Below are positions 52,182 through 58,920 of a stretch of 58,920 nucleotides of DNA, piece by piece; position 1 is the first letter of the stretch; the number at the start of each line of letters is the position of its first letter. Where the stretch lies: the NCBI GenBank assembly GCA_009911505.1, contig QXXL01000066.1, positions 1-58,920 of the forward strand. Reading direction: 5' to 3'. A program made the position numbers and the translations under genes. The stretch is from Lachnospiraceae bacterium. Lineage in GTDB: Bacteria; Bacillota; Clostridia; Lachnospirales; Lachnospiraceae. The notes beneath the pieces are model-generated. The model ran no database searches and was not told the origin of the DNA. It saw nothing but the letters and a program-made list of their open reading frames with translations.

Positions 52182-53422
52182 CGCCCCAGGCTTACTGCAC
52201 CTGTCTGCCGGATTTGCATTGGATATACGTTATTTTTTCCTACCAATGCGGATATGTATTCCACATATTCTGCCGTTTTTGCTTTTGGCACAACCGCCAG
52301 AATTACCCCTGCAAAGCCCCCTCCATGTACCCTGCAGCAGCCATCCTGAATCCTTTCCAGGAAAATCTCTGTCAAGGCAAGTGTTAAAGCCACCTTCTGA
52401 TCCTTTTCATTGGACTTTGACATGCAGTTCTGCAGCCATTTCCAAGAAGAATTGCCTGATTCTGTCAACAGCCGGAGTACTGTTTTGCCGTCATTTTTTG
52501 CGAGGGCTTCAGCTGCTTTTTCTACTCTGCGGTTTTCCTCGTAGAAATGAAGCGCGCGCATAATCGCCCGGTCATTCTTAAGCGCCTGTTCAATTCTGGG
52601 CAGCTCTTTGATAAATTCGTCCAATGTATGCTCACACAGCCGTTTTGCATCCATCGCCGCTGCAACCTGGTACATTTCTGATGGAACCGCTGAATATTCA
52701 TCGCTTAAATCCCCATGCCCTTTTCCGGTATTGACAATGACCATATCGTATCCCAGCTGATCAAAGGATGCATCAATCTTTTCGCATTTGATATCATCTG
52801 CAAAATCTAAAAGGATCGCACCGCCTGCCGCACACGCCATCTGATCCATTAGTCCGGACGACTTCATCCAGAAATTATTCTCCGCATACTGCCCGATCCT
52901 TGCGCAATCCCCAAGCGGCATTTTATTATCGTTAAACATCGTATTAACAATCGCACAGAACAGCATTTCAAAAGATGCGGACGAACTGACACCTGCAGCT
53001 GCAATCACTTCTGTCGTAATATATGCGTCAAAACCCTCTACTTTGTATCCAAATTTGCCGATCGCTTCCACCATTCCTGCTACAAGCGCCTTCGTTCCGG
53101 ATTTCTTCTCTACGGAAGAAGCGGCAGTAATATCCAGCTCAATCAAATCATATCCTTCGCTTAAAATACGGATCGTACCTGTCCCGTTTTGCGCTGCTGC
53201 CCCAATCGTATCCAGACTGATACTGGCTGCCACAATCTTGCCTCCGTTATGATCGGTATGGTTCCCTATCATCTCTGTACGCCCCGGCGAAGTAAAAAAC
53301 TCAACCTGGGCATCCCCAAAATGTTTGGCAAAGCATTCCGATAAGTGCAAAAACCTTTCCCCACTCTTTTCGCTTTCCCCATAGACACGTTCTAAAACTT
53401 CTTTTGCTGGCATATTTGACAT
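52178..53422 (-). CDS. galK: galactokinase
   Basis: 414 residues (GHMP kinase fold). The galactokinase signature GRTEMIGNHTDHNGG (47-61) is intact with one change from the usual GRVNLIGEH. The ATP loop VIAAAGVSSSASFEML and the C-terminal VHGGGFAGVILAVVP are present. It makes galactose 1-phosphate for the Leloir pathway. AAAGGAG lies seven bases before the ATG at 53422; a second ATG three codons later is possible. galT and galE are not adjacent. The nearby sugar-type ABC operon and fucosidase suggest a glycan-feeding neighbourhood, though the genes are not co-transcribed. Confidence 0.93.
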   Translation of the reverse strand: MSNMPAKEVLERVYGESEKSGERFLHLSECFAKHFGDAQVEFFTSPGRTEMIGNHTDHNGGKIVAASISLDTIGAAAQNGTGTIRILSEGYDLIELDITAASSVEKKSGTKALVAGMVEAIGKFGYKVEGFDAYITTEVIAAAGVSSSASFEMLFCAIVNTMFNDNKMPLGDCARIGQYAENNFWMKSSGLMDQMACAAGGAILLDFADDIKCEKIDASFDQLGYDMVIVNTGKGHGDLSDEYSAVPSEMYQVAAAMDAKRLCEHTLDEFIKELPRIEQALKNDRAIMRALHFYEENRRVEKAAEALAKNDGKTVLRLLTESGNSSWKWLQNCMSKSNEKDQKVALTLALTEIFLERIQDGCCRVHGGGFAGVILAVVPKAKTAEYVEYISALVGKNNVYPMQIRQTGAVSLGR

Positions 53423-53607
53423 ACCTGTTCTCCTTTCATTATGAAATTCTTAATATTTTAGAAACCAGCAGAATACTTTCCTGCCAATTTCCATTTTTCT
53501 TTTTTATTATAAGAAAAATATCTTTTTTCGTCAATGGTCCATACCCGCAATTCCATACAAAACTTATATTTCTTTTCACATAATACTTACTGCCCTTAAA
53601 TAACAAA

Positions 53608-53627
53608 AACCCCGGAAATCCGGGGTT
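53608..53627 (-). terminator. terminator of the tRNA-Glu/tRNA-Cys transcript
   Basis: AACCCCGG and CCGGGGTT form an eight-base stem with a four-base loop, followed on the minus strand by a T-rich run, seven bases after tRNA-Cys. Confidence 0.85.
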
Positions 53628-53634
53628 CTTAAAA

Positions 53635-53706
53635 AGGCGTAGGCCGGATTTGAACCGGCGCGTACTGGTGTTGCAGACCATTGCCTTACCACTTGGCTAC
53701 TACGCC
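53635..53706 (-). tRNA. tRNA-Cys (GCA)
   Basis: Full cloverleaf: acceptor GGCGTAG/CTACGCC, anticodon loop CTGCAAC with anticodon GCA, T arm GCCGG-TTCAAAT-CCGGC. CCA is not encoded; the discriminator base is T(U). It lies four bases after tRNA-Glu. Confidence 0.95.
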
Positions 53707-53710
53707 ATAA

Positions 53711-53782
53711 TGACTCCAACGGGAATCGAACCCGTGTTACCGCCGTGAAAGGGCGATGTCTTAACCGCTTGACCATGGAGCC
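53711..53782 (-). tRNA. tRNA-Glu (TTC)
   Basis: Cloverleaf with acceptor GGCTCCA/TGGAGTC (one G-T pair), anticodon loop CTTTCAC with anticodon TTC, and T loop TTCGATTC. First gene of the two-tRNA transcript; CCA not encoded. Confidence 0.95.
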
Positions 53783-53944
53783 TGAATATAATAGGTCTGG
53801 CTGACAACCTAACGAAAATATACTACCACAAACCATCCTTTTTGACAAGGGGTATTTTTATGATTTTTCAAACTTTTTTCTTTTTTGCTTATATGATTTA
53901 AAACAATTATAATTTCAGTTTTGCTATTTCTATAAGTAATTATG

Positions 53945-54019
53945 CTACCTTGGCTCATTTATCGGCTCATTTCGTTCATAATATGAACTCCTGCCAGCAC
54001 CCTTCTGTTCCAAAATTTC
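53945..54019 (-). pseudogene. 3' remnant of an AlbA_2/winged-helix gene
   Basis: The frame ending in TAG at 53945-53947 reads EILEQKGAGRSSYYERNEPI, almost the same as the C-terminus encoded at 55904-55955 (GILEQKGAVRSSYYERK). About 70 bases are shared with 55889-55957. It is the tail of a third copy of this gene family; the rest is gone. Confidence 0.6.
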
Positions 54020-54204
54020 TATTTTAAGTATAAAAAAGCCCTGTAAACAAAAGAGTATATATAAACTGTCCAATTTTAACTACTGGATTCTGGTCTTGAC
54101 TAAACAAAGCCGCTACAAATACTGAGTTGTGGTAATTGACGCCTTCATAAATCCACCCTATTGGTAGACAAAAATCATTGATCTACATGTCTACACCCCT
54201 CCCC
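54020..54204. other. intergenic, decayed sequence
   Basis: AT-rich; no gene. Bases 54026-54045 resemble the left flank of the tRNA-Asn terminator (TTAAGTATAA…CCTGTAAAC), a weak hint of another old attachment-flank copy. Confidence 0.35.
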
Positions 54205-54443
54205 TACAGATATGATACAACTTGTGTAACAGTGCGGTTTACTTTGGGAAGAAGCCGCTTTTTCTCTGTTGTCTTTTCGGTTGGTAAAGAAACAGGCGGC
54301 TGAATCGTCTCCTGTCTTGCCCTCAAATTGAATATAGATGGATGCTTCATATATTCGGACATAAAAATAACCGATTCATTTTCAAAAATTCCTCTTGAAA
54401 ACCAATCGGCTATATAATATTCGGCTTTCGCCTGAGCCTTTTG
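54205..54443 (-). pseudogene. C-terminal gene fragment, family not recognised
   Basis: About 79 codons, open from a stop at 54444-54446 to TAG at 54205-54207, without a start codon. The text reads as real protein (KAEYYIADWFSRGIFENESV, IFMSEYMKHPSIFNLRARQE) followed by a basic Pro/Lys-rich tail. It lies in the accessory hotspot and probably derives from a mobile-element gene. Confidence 0.45.
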
Positions 54444-54459
54444 TTACAAATACATTATG

Positions 54460-54786
54460 CTAATCCTTACGACGTCCCCGCATATAACTGGCAGAATTTA
54501 CTAATCTATCAAACTGTTCCTGGCTAAGCTCCAAGAGCCCCCGGCAGATTTTTTCCATGCGAAGGGCAGTTTCTACATCCTTCTCGTATATGGCAATGTC
54601 ACAAGATATATTTAGTAAAAGACAATACTCCACCATCATTTCTACAGATAAACTATCATCTCCCCCTTCCTGCTTACTAACTGTCTCAACATCAACGTCC
54701 ATTGCGTCAGCCAATTCTTGCTGTGTCCATCCCTTTTCTTCTCTCGCCTGCTTGATCAGCAATCCCATTCTTTTGTAATCATCCAT
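54460..54786 (-). CDS. XRE family helix-turn-helix protein
   Basis: 108 residues. An N-terminal Cro/C1-type HTH covers residues 8-60 (LLIKQAREEKGWTQQELADA, VDVETVSKQEGGDDSLSVEM). The C-terminal part is helical with no known domain (MEKICRGLLELSQEQFDRLV). The start has AAAGGAG upstream. It is flanked by decayed genes, so it may be the surviving regulator of a lost element or of an old toxin-antitoxin pair; no partner is visible. Confidence 0.8.
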   Translation of the reverse strand: MDDYKRMGLLIKQAREEKGWTQQELADAMDVDVETVSKQEGGDDSLSVEMMVEYCLLLNISCDIAIYEKDVETALRMEKICRGLLELSQEQFDRLVNSASYMRGRRKD

Positions 54787-54843
54787 CTTTTTGCATCTCC
54801 TTTAAAGCATTTTTACGACAATCGCTCCTTCCAACAGCCGTTC

Positions 54844-55241
54844 TCATGATGAGTAACACTCACTAAGCCTGTCATCATAAATCAATTTGACCACTGCTTG
54901 CATTCCTGGAGCCAAATCTTTTTCCAAAAATTCCTTTTCCGAAATCCAACAAACTTGTCCTTCTTGTGACGAACACAATTCACCCGCATAGCTTTTGGCA
55001 TGATAGACATAGACAATCTGATGAACACTATCAATGAACCAATGATAGATACCATACAGCTTCGGATTCTAAATATCAAGCCCTGTTTCCTCCCGGACTT
55101 AAAAGAGCACTGACTCCAAAAACGTCTCATTTCTCTCCATATGCCCGCCCAGAAATGCTGCTCCGCGGTAGCTGCAGCTCACCTTTTCAGCATTACTACA
55201 TTCCCCTTGCTGTCATGATAATGTTTGATCTCTTCATACAT
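54844..55241 (-). pseudogene. Nudix hydrolase pseudogene
   Basis: Read across its lesions it begins MYEEIKHYHDSKGNVVMLKR, continues with the Nudix box (GGHMERNETFLESVL, then VREETGLDI), and ends with YGIYHWFIDSVHQIVYVYHA and a complete C-terminus. A frameshift near 55180 and two in-frame stops (one inside the Nudix box, where the REV residues should be, and one after GLDI) make it inactive. The intact version would be an MTH1/MutT-like hydrolase of about 130 residues. Confidence 0.75.
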
Positions 55242-55409
55242 CCATGCAAATATTTTCTCTTTCTACTTCTGCTTCAAATGAAAATATTTCTTATCCGTTT
55301 GCAGCAGCTTATCCCCTGCCATTTAAAGGTTCTTTCTTGGCATATGAACTCCTTCTCTGTTCGTAATTATATCATAGTCTTTTGCAATGATATTTATTTC
55401 AGTAATTCA

Positions 55410-55775
55410 TTATGCCCATAAAGAATTTTGAAACTCCGTTTCAAGTTTTTTTAATTCTTTTATCCTTTCAGCAATCATACTTAAATAAGATTCTACCGTA
55501 TAACCCTTACGCAATTCCTCATCTGTACATCCTTTAAAATTGGATAATATATTGATAATAGACCGTATATTTAAGACAAAATACCTTATGAATATTTTAG
55601 GGTAGCACTCCTCATTCTCATAATCTTTTATTACCTCTCGAACCAACTTTTTCATTTTTAAAAATGATTCTTCATTCCATTTTCCAGCATTTATGCGAAT
55701 ATACATAAATAATTCTTCATCTGAAGCGCTATATTTACAAAATTTTATTAAACTTTCTTTTACCATATTTTTCAT
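55410..55775 (-). CDS. hypothetical protein
   Basis: 121 residues, mostly helical, no signal peptide or membrane helix. MKNMVKESLIKFCKYSASDE is followed by a conserved-looking core with many Lys, Glu and aromatic residues (CYPKIFIRYFVLNIRSIINI). Base composition is AT-rich like the rest of the hotspot. AGGAG lies at usual spacing before the ATG, so it is probably a real gene. No family recognised; it may be a cargo gene of the element remnants around it. Confidence 0.55.
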   Translation of the reverse strand: MKNMVKESLIKFCKYSASDEELFMYIRINAGKWNEESFLKMKKLVREVIKDYENEECYPKIFIRYFVLNIRSIINILSNFKGCTDEELRKGYTVESYLSMIAERIKELKKLETEFQNSLWA

Positions 55776-55903
55776 GCTCCTTTATCATATATCCAAAACT
55801 CTATTCTACAGCAATTCTTTTGACTTGTTGACAATTTTATCTTAATATACTATTGTTTCTATAAATTATCTGTTTTCGTTCACCAATCGGCTCATTAATC
55901 AGC

Positions 55904-56367
55904 TCATTTTCGCTCATAATATGAACTCCTGACAGCACCCTTTTGCTCCAAAATTCCTGCGTCACATAATCTATTGAGATAACGTTTCGTCGTTGCCACT
56001 GATTTTCCTAATAAATCACAACCTATTGCACTCGTGATTATAGAATTGTCATCCAGATACATCAATATTGGAGCCATGCGAATTTTTTCTACTTGTGATA
56101 ACTTTTCTGATTGAGTATTAGACAGAGTGTCTTTTCCATATTTTCTTTTAATAATTTATTATACTGCTCACAAGGTTTACATTTGCAGTAATTCATTGTA
56201 GAAACAATTTTATTTGGAATATCTTCTAATAGCTTTTTAGCATTACTAATCCCAGTTACATCTCCATTATCATCTTTCCCAATGATAAGCGTTCCGCCCT
56301 GTGCATTAGCAGATCCACATATCCATTTCAAATATTCATCTTTCCAAATTTCCTTCCATTTCAACAC
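55904..56367 (-). pseudogene. AlbA_2 regulator pseudogene with internal deletion
   Basis: The first 92 codons (56089-56367) encode the start of an AlbA_2 (Schlafen-type) domain: SANAQGGTLIIGKDDNGDVT, then LLEDIPNKIVSTMNYC. The frame stops at 56089. In another frame the sequence continues without a break as a C-terminal winged helix (SVATTKRYLNRLCDAGILEQ, KGAVRSSYYERK) to TGA at 55904. The central ATPase part of about 300 residues is missing. It is a decayed relative of the intact gene at 56893-58416, and its upstream region duplicates that gene's. Confidence 0.7.
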
Positions 56368-56419
56368 CCTGATGTTCTGGCATTTTTCTTCCTGCTTTCA
56401 CTCATTTGATTATTCATAC

Positions 56420-56696
56420 ATTATAATCTATTCTCTTCCTATCTTCAATTAATAAATGAAAAAAAGAAACCCCGTTATAAATTCATTACAAGCTTTCTTT
56501 AAGTGGAAAGCCACGGCTCTACCTTGGCTTTTGTGCATCCCGTATATATTTTTTCTTTTATAAATATTCTATATTACCATTCCTGCTTTATATAGGCTAG
56601 AATGAAAATCTGCCATTTTGTACAAAAACCTCTCTATTTCAAACAAATGAAACTATTTCATTGAGCAATCAAGGATTACATTTCTTGGTTAACAGC
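56420..56696. repeat. ~275-base direct repeat (gene leader), copy 1
   Basis: Very similar to 58488-58761; the block from CCCGTATATATTTTT to ATTTC(T/C)(T/C)GGTTAACAGC is nearly identical. It lies upstream of the AlbA_2 pseudogene, and its outer end runs into a copy of part of tRNA-Asn. Confidence 0.85.
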
Positions 56697-56709
56697 CGCG
56701 TGCTCCACC
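56687..56709 (-). repeat. tRNA-Asn fragment, attachment-site-like
   Basis: GGTTAACAGCCGCGTGCTC plus ACC matches 22 of 23 bases of the tRNA-Asn anticodon region at 58877-58899, in the same orientation. It has the look of an attL/attR core left by integration in tRNA-Asn. Confidence 0.65.
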
Positions 56710-56777
56710 AACGGGTGCGGTCGCACACCGAAAATCCTTATATTAGACTTTCTAACCTTTCTTGCGATATATCACAG

Positions 56778-56890
56778 ATAATCACGAGATAATCACGAGA
56801 TACCAATACCATTTTAATACTCTGAACTTCTATATTTGAGCTGCAATCTCATGATAATACGTATTTTATCACGAGATAATCACGAGGTAG
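56778..56890. repeat. cluster of ATCACGAGATA short repeats
   Basis: ATCACGAGATA-type units occur twice at 56781-56802 and twice at 56869-56889, directly behind the AlbA_2 gene stop (minus strand). They could be regulator binding sites or an iterated scar. Confidence 0.55.
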
Positions 56891-56892
56891 AG

Positions 56893-58416
56893 TTATGTTA
56901 CCTGCTTCTTTAATATTTCCATTGCCATTTGAAGCTGTGTTAACAGTTCCACGCTTTCTATCTCCACTATATATTTTGTAGACGGACCATTTCCAACTTT
57001 CCTGACCAAATGTCTCTCTTCAAGAACTTCTATTGCTTTTCTTGCTCTGTATTCTGTTATTCCCAATGCGTTTTTAACCATATTAACAGATTGTGCCATA
57101 CCATTCTTCATTATATGCCTCAAGATGCTTTTTTCATCCATAGATAAATCAGGATATGAATCAGCCAAATCAATATTCCACACTTTTAACTCAGTATGAT
57201 TAATATCTGTTATGATTTCTGGTCCTCTAAACTCATTTTGTACCGCTGTTTTATAAATCAATGGCCCTCCAAACCCCTGACGCTCTGATGCTCCTAGCAA
57301 TCGAAACATTTTCATAATAATCTCATTGCGTGGACGTGAATCTCCTCCCAAAAAAAATTGTTCTGGGGATACAAGCATTTTTCCTGGATTAATAAAGCAA
57401 AACCATCCATCATACACCTCTATTTTTATAGACGGATATCCCTGAACATAATCCGCATGCGCCAGGCAATTTACAAGTCCCTCTCTGATCGTTTCATCAA
57501 ATCCCGATACTGGCATTCTTAATTGCCCGGAATCTAACATAAATGACTCTTGAAATAGGATTCTAATTTTTTCATATACAATATTATAAAAATTATAGAG
57601 ATTCATTTCATAATCACTCGGCTCATCATCCGAAACCCTGTCAGACCATCTAGGATTATTACCTCTGTGATTAAAATAATCTAAATGGTAATGAGGAAAT
57701 AATTCTTTAATAGAGTTACATTTTCCCAAAAAGAGCAAAGTTCCTCTTCTAATTTTCATTTCACCAGTCTTTCGATCCTTATAACAGGCTCCAATCTCTG
57801 TTAAAAAGTCCAACTGTCCCATTTCAATATATTTTTTCTTGGGAAATCTTTTGCTAACACGTTCTTTAAATGTGATTAGAGAATCTAAATCAAGATCCTC
57901 CATTGTAAAATTATCAGCAGGCAAATTATCTTGGCCCGGTTGCGCATTTCTTATTAATGCAGACAATTCATCTCTGTTTACCTTTCTATCACCGTCTCCG
58001 GTTCTTATCCATGAATTTTCCAACTTGCCATTTACAAATACCGGCTTCATGTTCTCAGCAGCTTCCTTTACATATATTATAATAACAGTTTTTCCATCAA
58101 TAATATATGTATTCACATCTTGATTATCAATATTCTTATAACTTACTTTATTAGTATTAGAAAGCTGATCCCATAAACTTGTTAATGTTTTCTGTGGATT
58201 TGCTACACCCGATATTTCATTTTGCGGATTCCTTTCTTCAACTCCTAAGATAATCCATCCTCCAGATGTATTACAAAATGATGAATAACTCTCCCAAAAC
58301 GCATTTGGTAATTCAGAAGCCTTTTTAAGTTCAATATAATATTTTTCATGTACGTTTAGCAACCATTTTTTCAAATCTTCATTAGTTAAATTCTCTGGAT
58401 TTAAAATGTTCTTCAA
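56893..58416 (-). CDS. AlbA_2 (Schlafen-type) ATP-binding transcriptional regulator
   Basis: 507 residues. An N-terminal AlbA_2 domain (YYIELKKASELPNAFWESYS, GGWIILGVEERNPQNEISG) is followed by a central region (about 190-400) with the ATP-binding GHKL-like motifs REGLVNCLAHADY and FINPGKMLVSPEQFF…RNEIIMKMFRLLG, and GFGG. The C-terminus is a winged helix (NALGITEYRARKAIEVLEER). Such proteins are common in accessory regions and often regulate or act in defence. The start is a TTG with AGGAG seven bases upstream. AT-rich, between repeats and next to tRNA-Asn: probably transferred in. Confidence 0.88.
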   Translation of the reverse strand: MKNILNPENLTNEDLKKWLLNVHEKYYIELKKASELPNAFWESYSSFCNTSGGWIILGVEERNPQNEISGVANPQKTLTSLWDQLSNTNKVSYKNIDNQDVNTYIIDGKTVIIIYVKEAAENMKPVFVNGKLENSWIRTGDGDRKVNRDELSALIRNAQPGQDNLPADNFTMEDLDLDSLITFKERVSKRFPKKKYIEMGQLDFLTEIGACYKDRKTGEMKIRRGTLLFLGKCNSIKELFPHYHLDYFNHRGNNPRWSDRVSDDEPSDYEMNLYNFYNIVYEKIRILFQESFMLDSGQLRMPVSGFDETIREGLVNCLAHADYVQGYPSIKIEVYDGWFCFINPGKMLVSPEQFFLGGDSRPRNEIIMKMFRLLGASERQGFGGPLIYKTAVQNEFRGPEIITDINHTELKVWNIDLADSYPDLSMDEKSILRHIMKNGMAQSVNMVKNALGITEYRARKAIEVLEERHLVRKVGNGPSTKYIVEIESVELLTQLQMAMEILKKQVT

Positions 58417-58487
58417 TTCTTTTCTCCTGCCGCAGCTTAGCCTAATACTTTGACATCTTCTGTTTCCACTTACATCATTATTTTTAT

Positions 58488-58761
58488 ATTATAATCTATC
58501 CTCTGACTATCTTCAATTAATAAATACAAAAAGAAACCCTGTATAAATCCAATACAAGGTTTCATTACATGGAAAGCCACAGCTTTACCTTCGTTTTCGT
58601 ACATCCCGTATATATTTTTCTTTTATAAATATTCCATATTACCATTCCTGCTTTATATAGGCTAGAATGAAAATCTGCCATTTTGTACAAAAACCTCTCT
58701 ATTTCCAACAAATGAAACTATTTCATTGAGCAATCAAGGATTACATTTCTCGGTTAACAGC
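58488..58761. repeat. ~275-base direct repeat (gene leader), copy 2
   Basis: Partner of 56420-56696, immediately upstream of the intact AlbA_2 gene on the minus strand. It ends in GGTTAACAGC and then diverges from copy 1. It probably contains the gene's promoter; the dyad AATGAA-ACTA-TTCATT lies inside it. Confidence 0.85.
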
Positions 58762-58807
58762 ACATTGCTTTCTAGAATCCTTCTCTCCCATCTTAGGTAT
58801 AACAAAA

Positions 58808-58833
58808 TCCTGTAAACACTAACGTTTACAGGA
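58808..58833 (-). terminator. terminator of tRNA-Asn
   Basis: TCCTGTAAAC and GTTTACAGGA pair around a six-base loop and are followed on the minus strand by TTTTGTTA. Confidence 0.85.
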
Positions 58834-58843
58834 CTTTTCCAAG

Positions 58844-58916
58844 CTCCCCGAGTAGGACTTGAACCTACGACAGCGCGGTTAACAGCCGCGTGCTCTACCG
58901 ACTGAGCTATCGAGGA
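58844..58916 (-). tRNA. tRNA-Asn (GTT)
   Basis: 73-base cloverleaf: acceptor TCCTCGA/TCGGGGA, D arm with AGCTCAGTCGGTAGAGC, anticodon loop CTGTTAA with anticodon GTT, T arm GTAGG-TTCAAGT-CCTAC, discriminator G, no encoded CCA. Its anticodon region is duplicated at 56687-56709, suggesting use as an integration target. Confidence 0.96.
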
Positions 58917-58920
58917 ATAT

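Noticed and set aside
56773..56891. CRISPR array
   Set aside because: The short ATCACGAGATA units are too short and irregular, without repeat-spacer periodicity or cas genes.
53783..58843. Prophage or complete integrative element
   Set aside because: No integrase, structural, relaxase or replication gene is present; only remnants, one regulator and one AlbA_2 gene remain.

Overview
The window looks like chromosomal DNA of a low-to-mid GC, endospore-forming Clostridia species, most likely a gut Lachnospiraceae. The grounds are SpoVT, a DUF4317 protein, PadR regulators paired with DUF1700/HAAS proteins, AGGAGG-type ribosome binding sites, and carbohydrate genes (GH29 fucosidase, galactokinase, ROK glucokinase). 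This is an inference from gene content only.

Layout. 0-3.4 kb: tail of an upstream gene, a GMP synthase with a shortened and catalytically dead glutaminase half, two small terminal-inverted-repeat elements and a DUF3800 protein. 3.4-17.3 kb: mostly housekeeping genes (PPK2-type polyphosphate:AMP phosphotransferase, a lipoprotein, DUF4317, an AEC transporter, glucokinase, a class A PBP, a Gfo/Idh oxidoreductase, SpoVT, CarB) and an internally deleted pyruvate kinase. 17.3-21.5 kb: two adjacent PadR-controlled modules. One carries DUF1700, DUF4097, PspC and a small membrane protein; the other a SEDS polymerase-like protein fused to a HAAS domain. 21.5-26.9 kb: a JetA-JetB-JetC (Wadjet/MksBEF-like SMC) operon with no adjacent JetD nuclease. 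27-29.4 kb: RidA and two tandem paralogous coiled-coil proteins. 29.5-33.5 kb: a very large secreted GH29 alpha-L-fucosidase interrupted by a one-base frameshift.

33.9-44.2 kb: a ten-gene Mrp/Mbh-type cation/proton antiporter cluster, reading E-F-G-MbhD-(MbhE+B)-C followed by four NuoL/M/N-like subunits, with no hydrogenase or NADH-oxidising subunit. A 957-base gap before the last subunit holds two unusually long hairpin elements, with perfect 40-base and 30-base inverted arms. 44.5-52.2 kb: a solute-binding lipoprotein with an N-terminal propeller-like half, two sugar-type ABC permeases and an HlyD-like adaptor, divergent from an OmpR/histidine kinase pair; then galactokinase.

53.6-58.9 kb: an AT-rich accessory hotspot between a tRNA-Glu/tRNA-Cys pair and tRNA-Asn. 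It contains decayed genes (Nudix, AlbA_2/winged-helix), an XRE regulator, one intact AlbA_2 ATP-binding regulator, a duplicated ~275-base leader, and a 23-base copy of the tRNA-Asn anticodon region that resembles an attachment site. No rRNA, CRISPR array, complete IS or prophage was seen.
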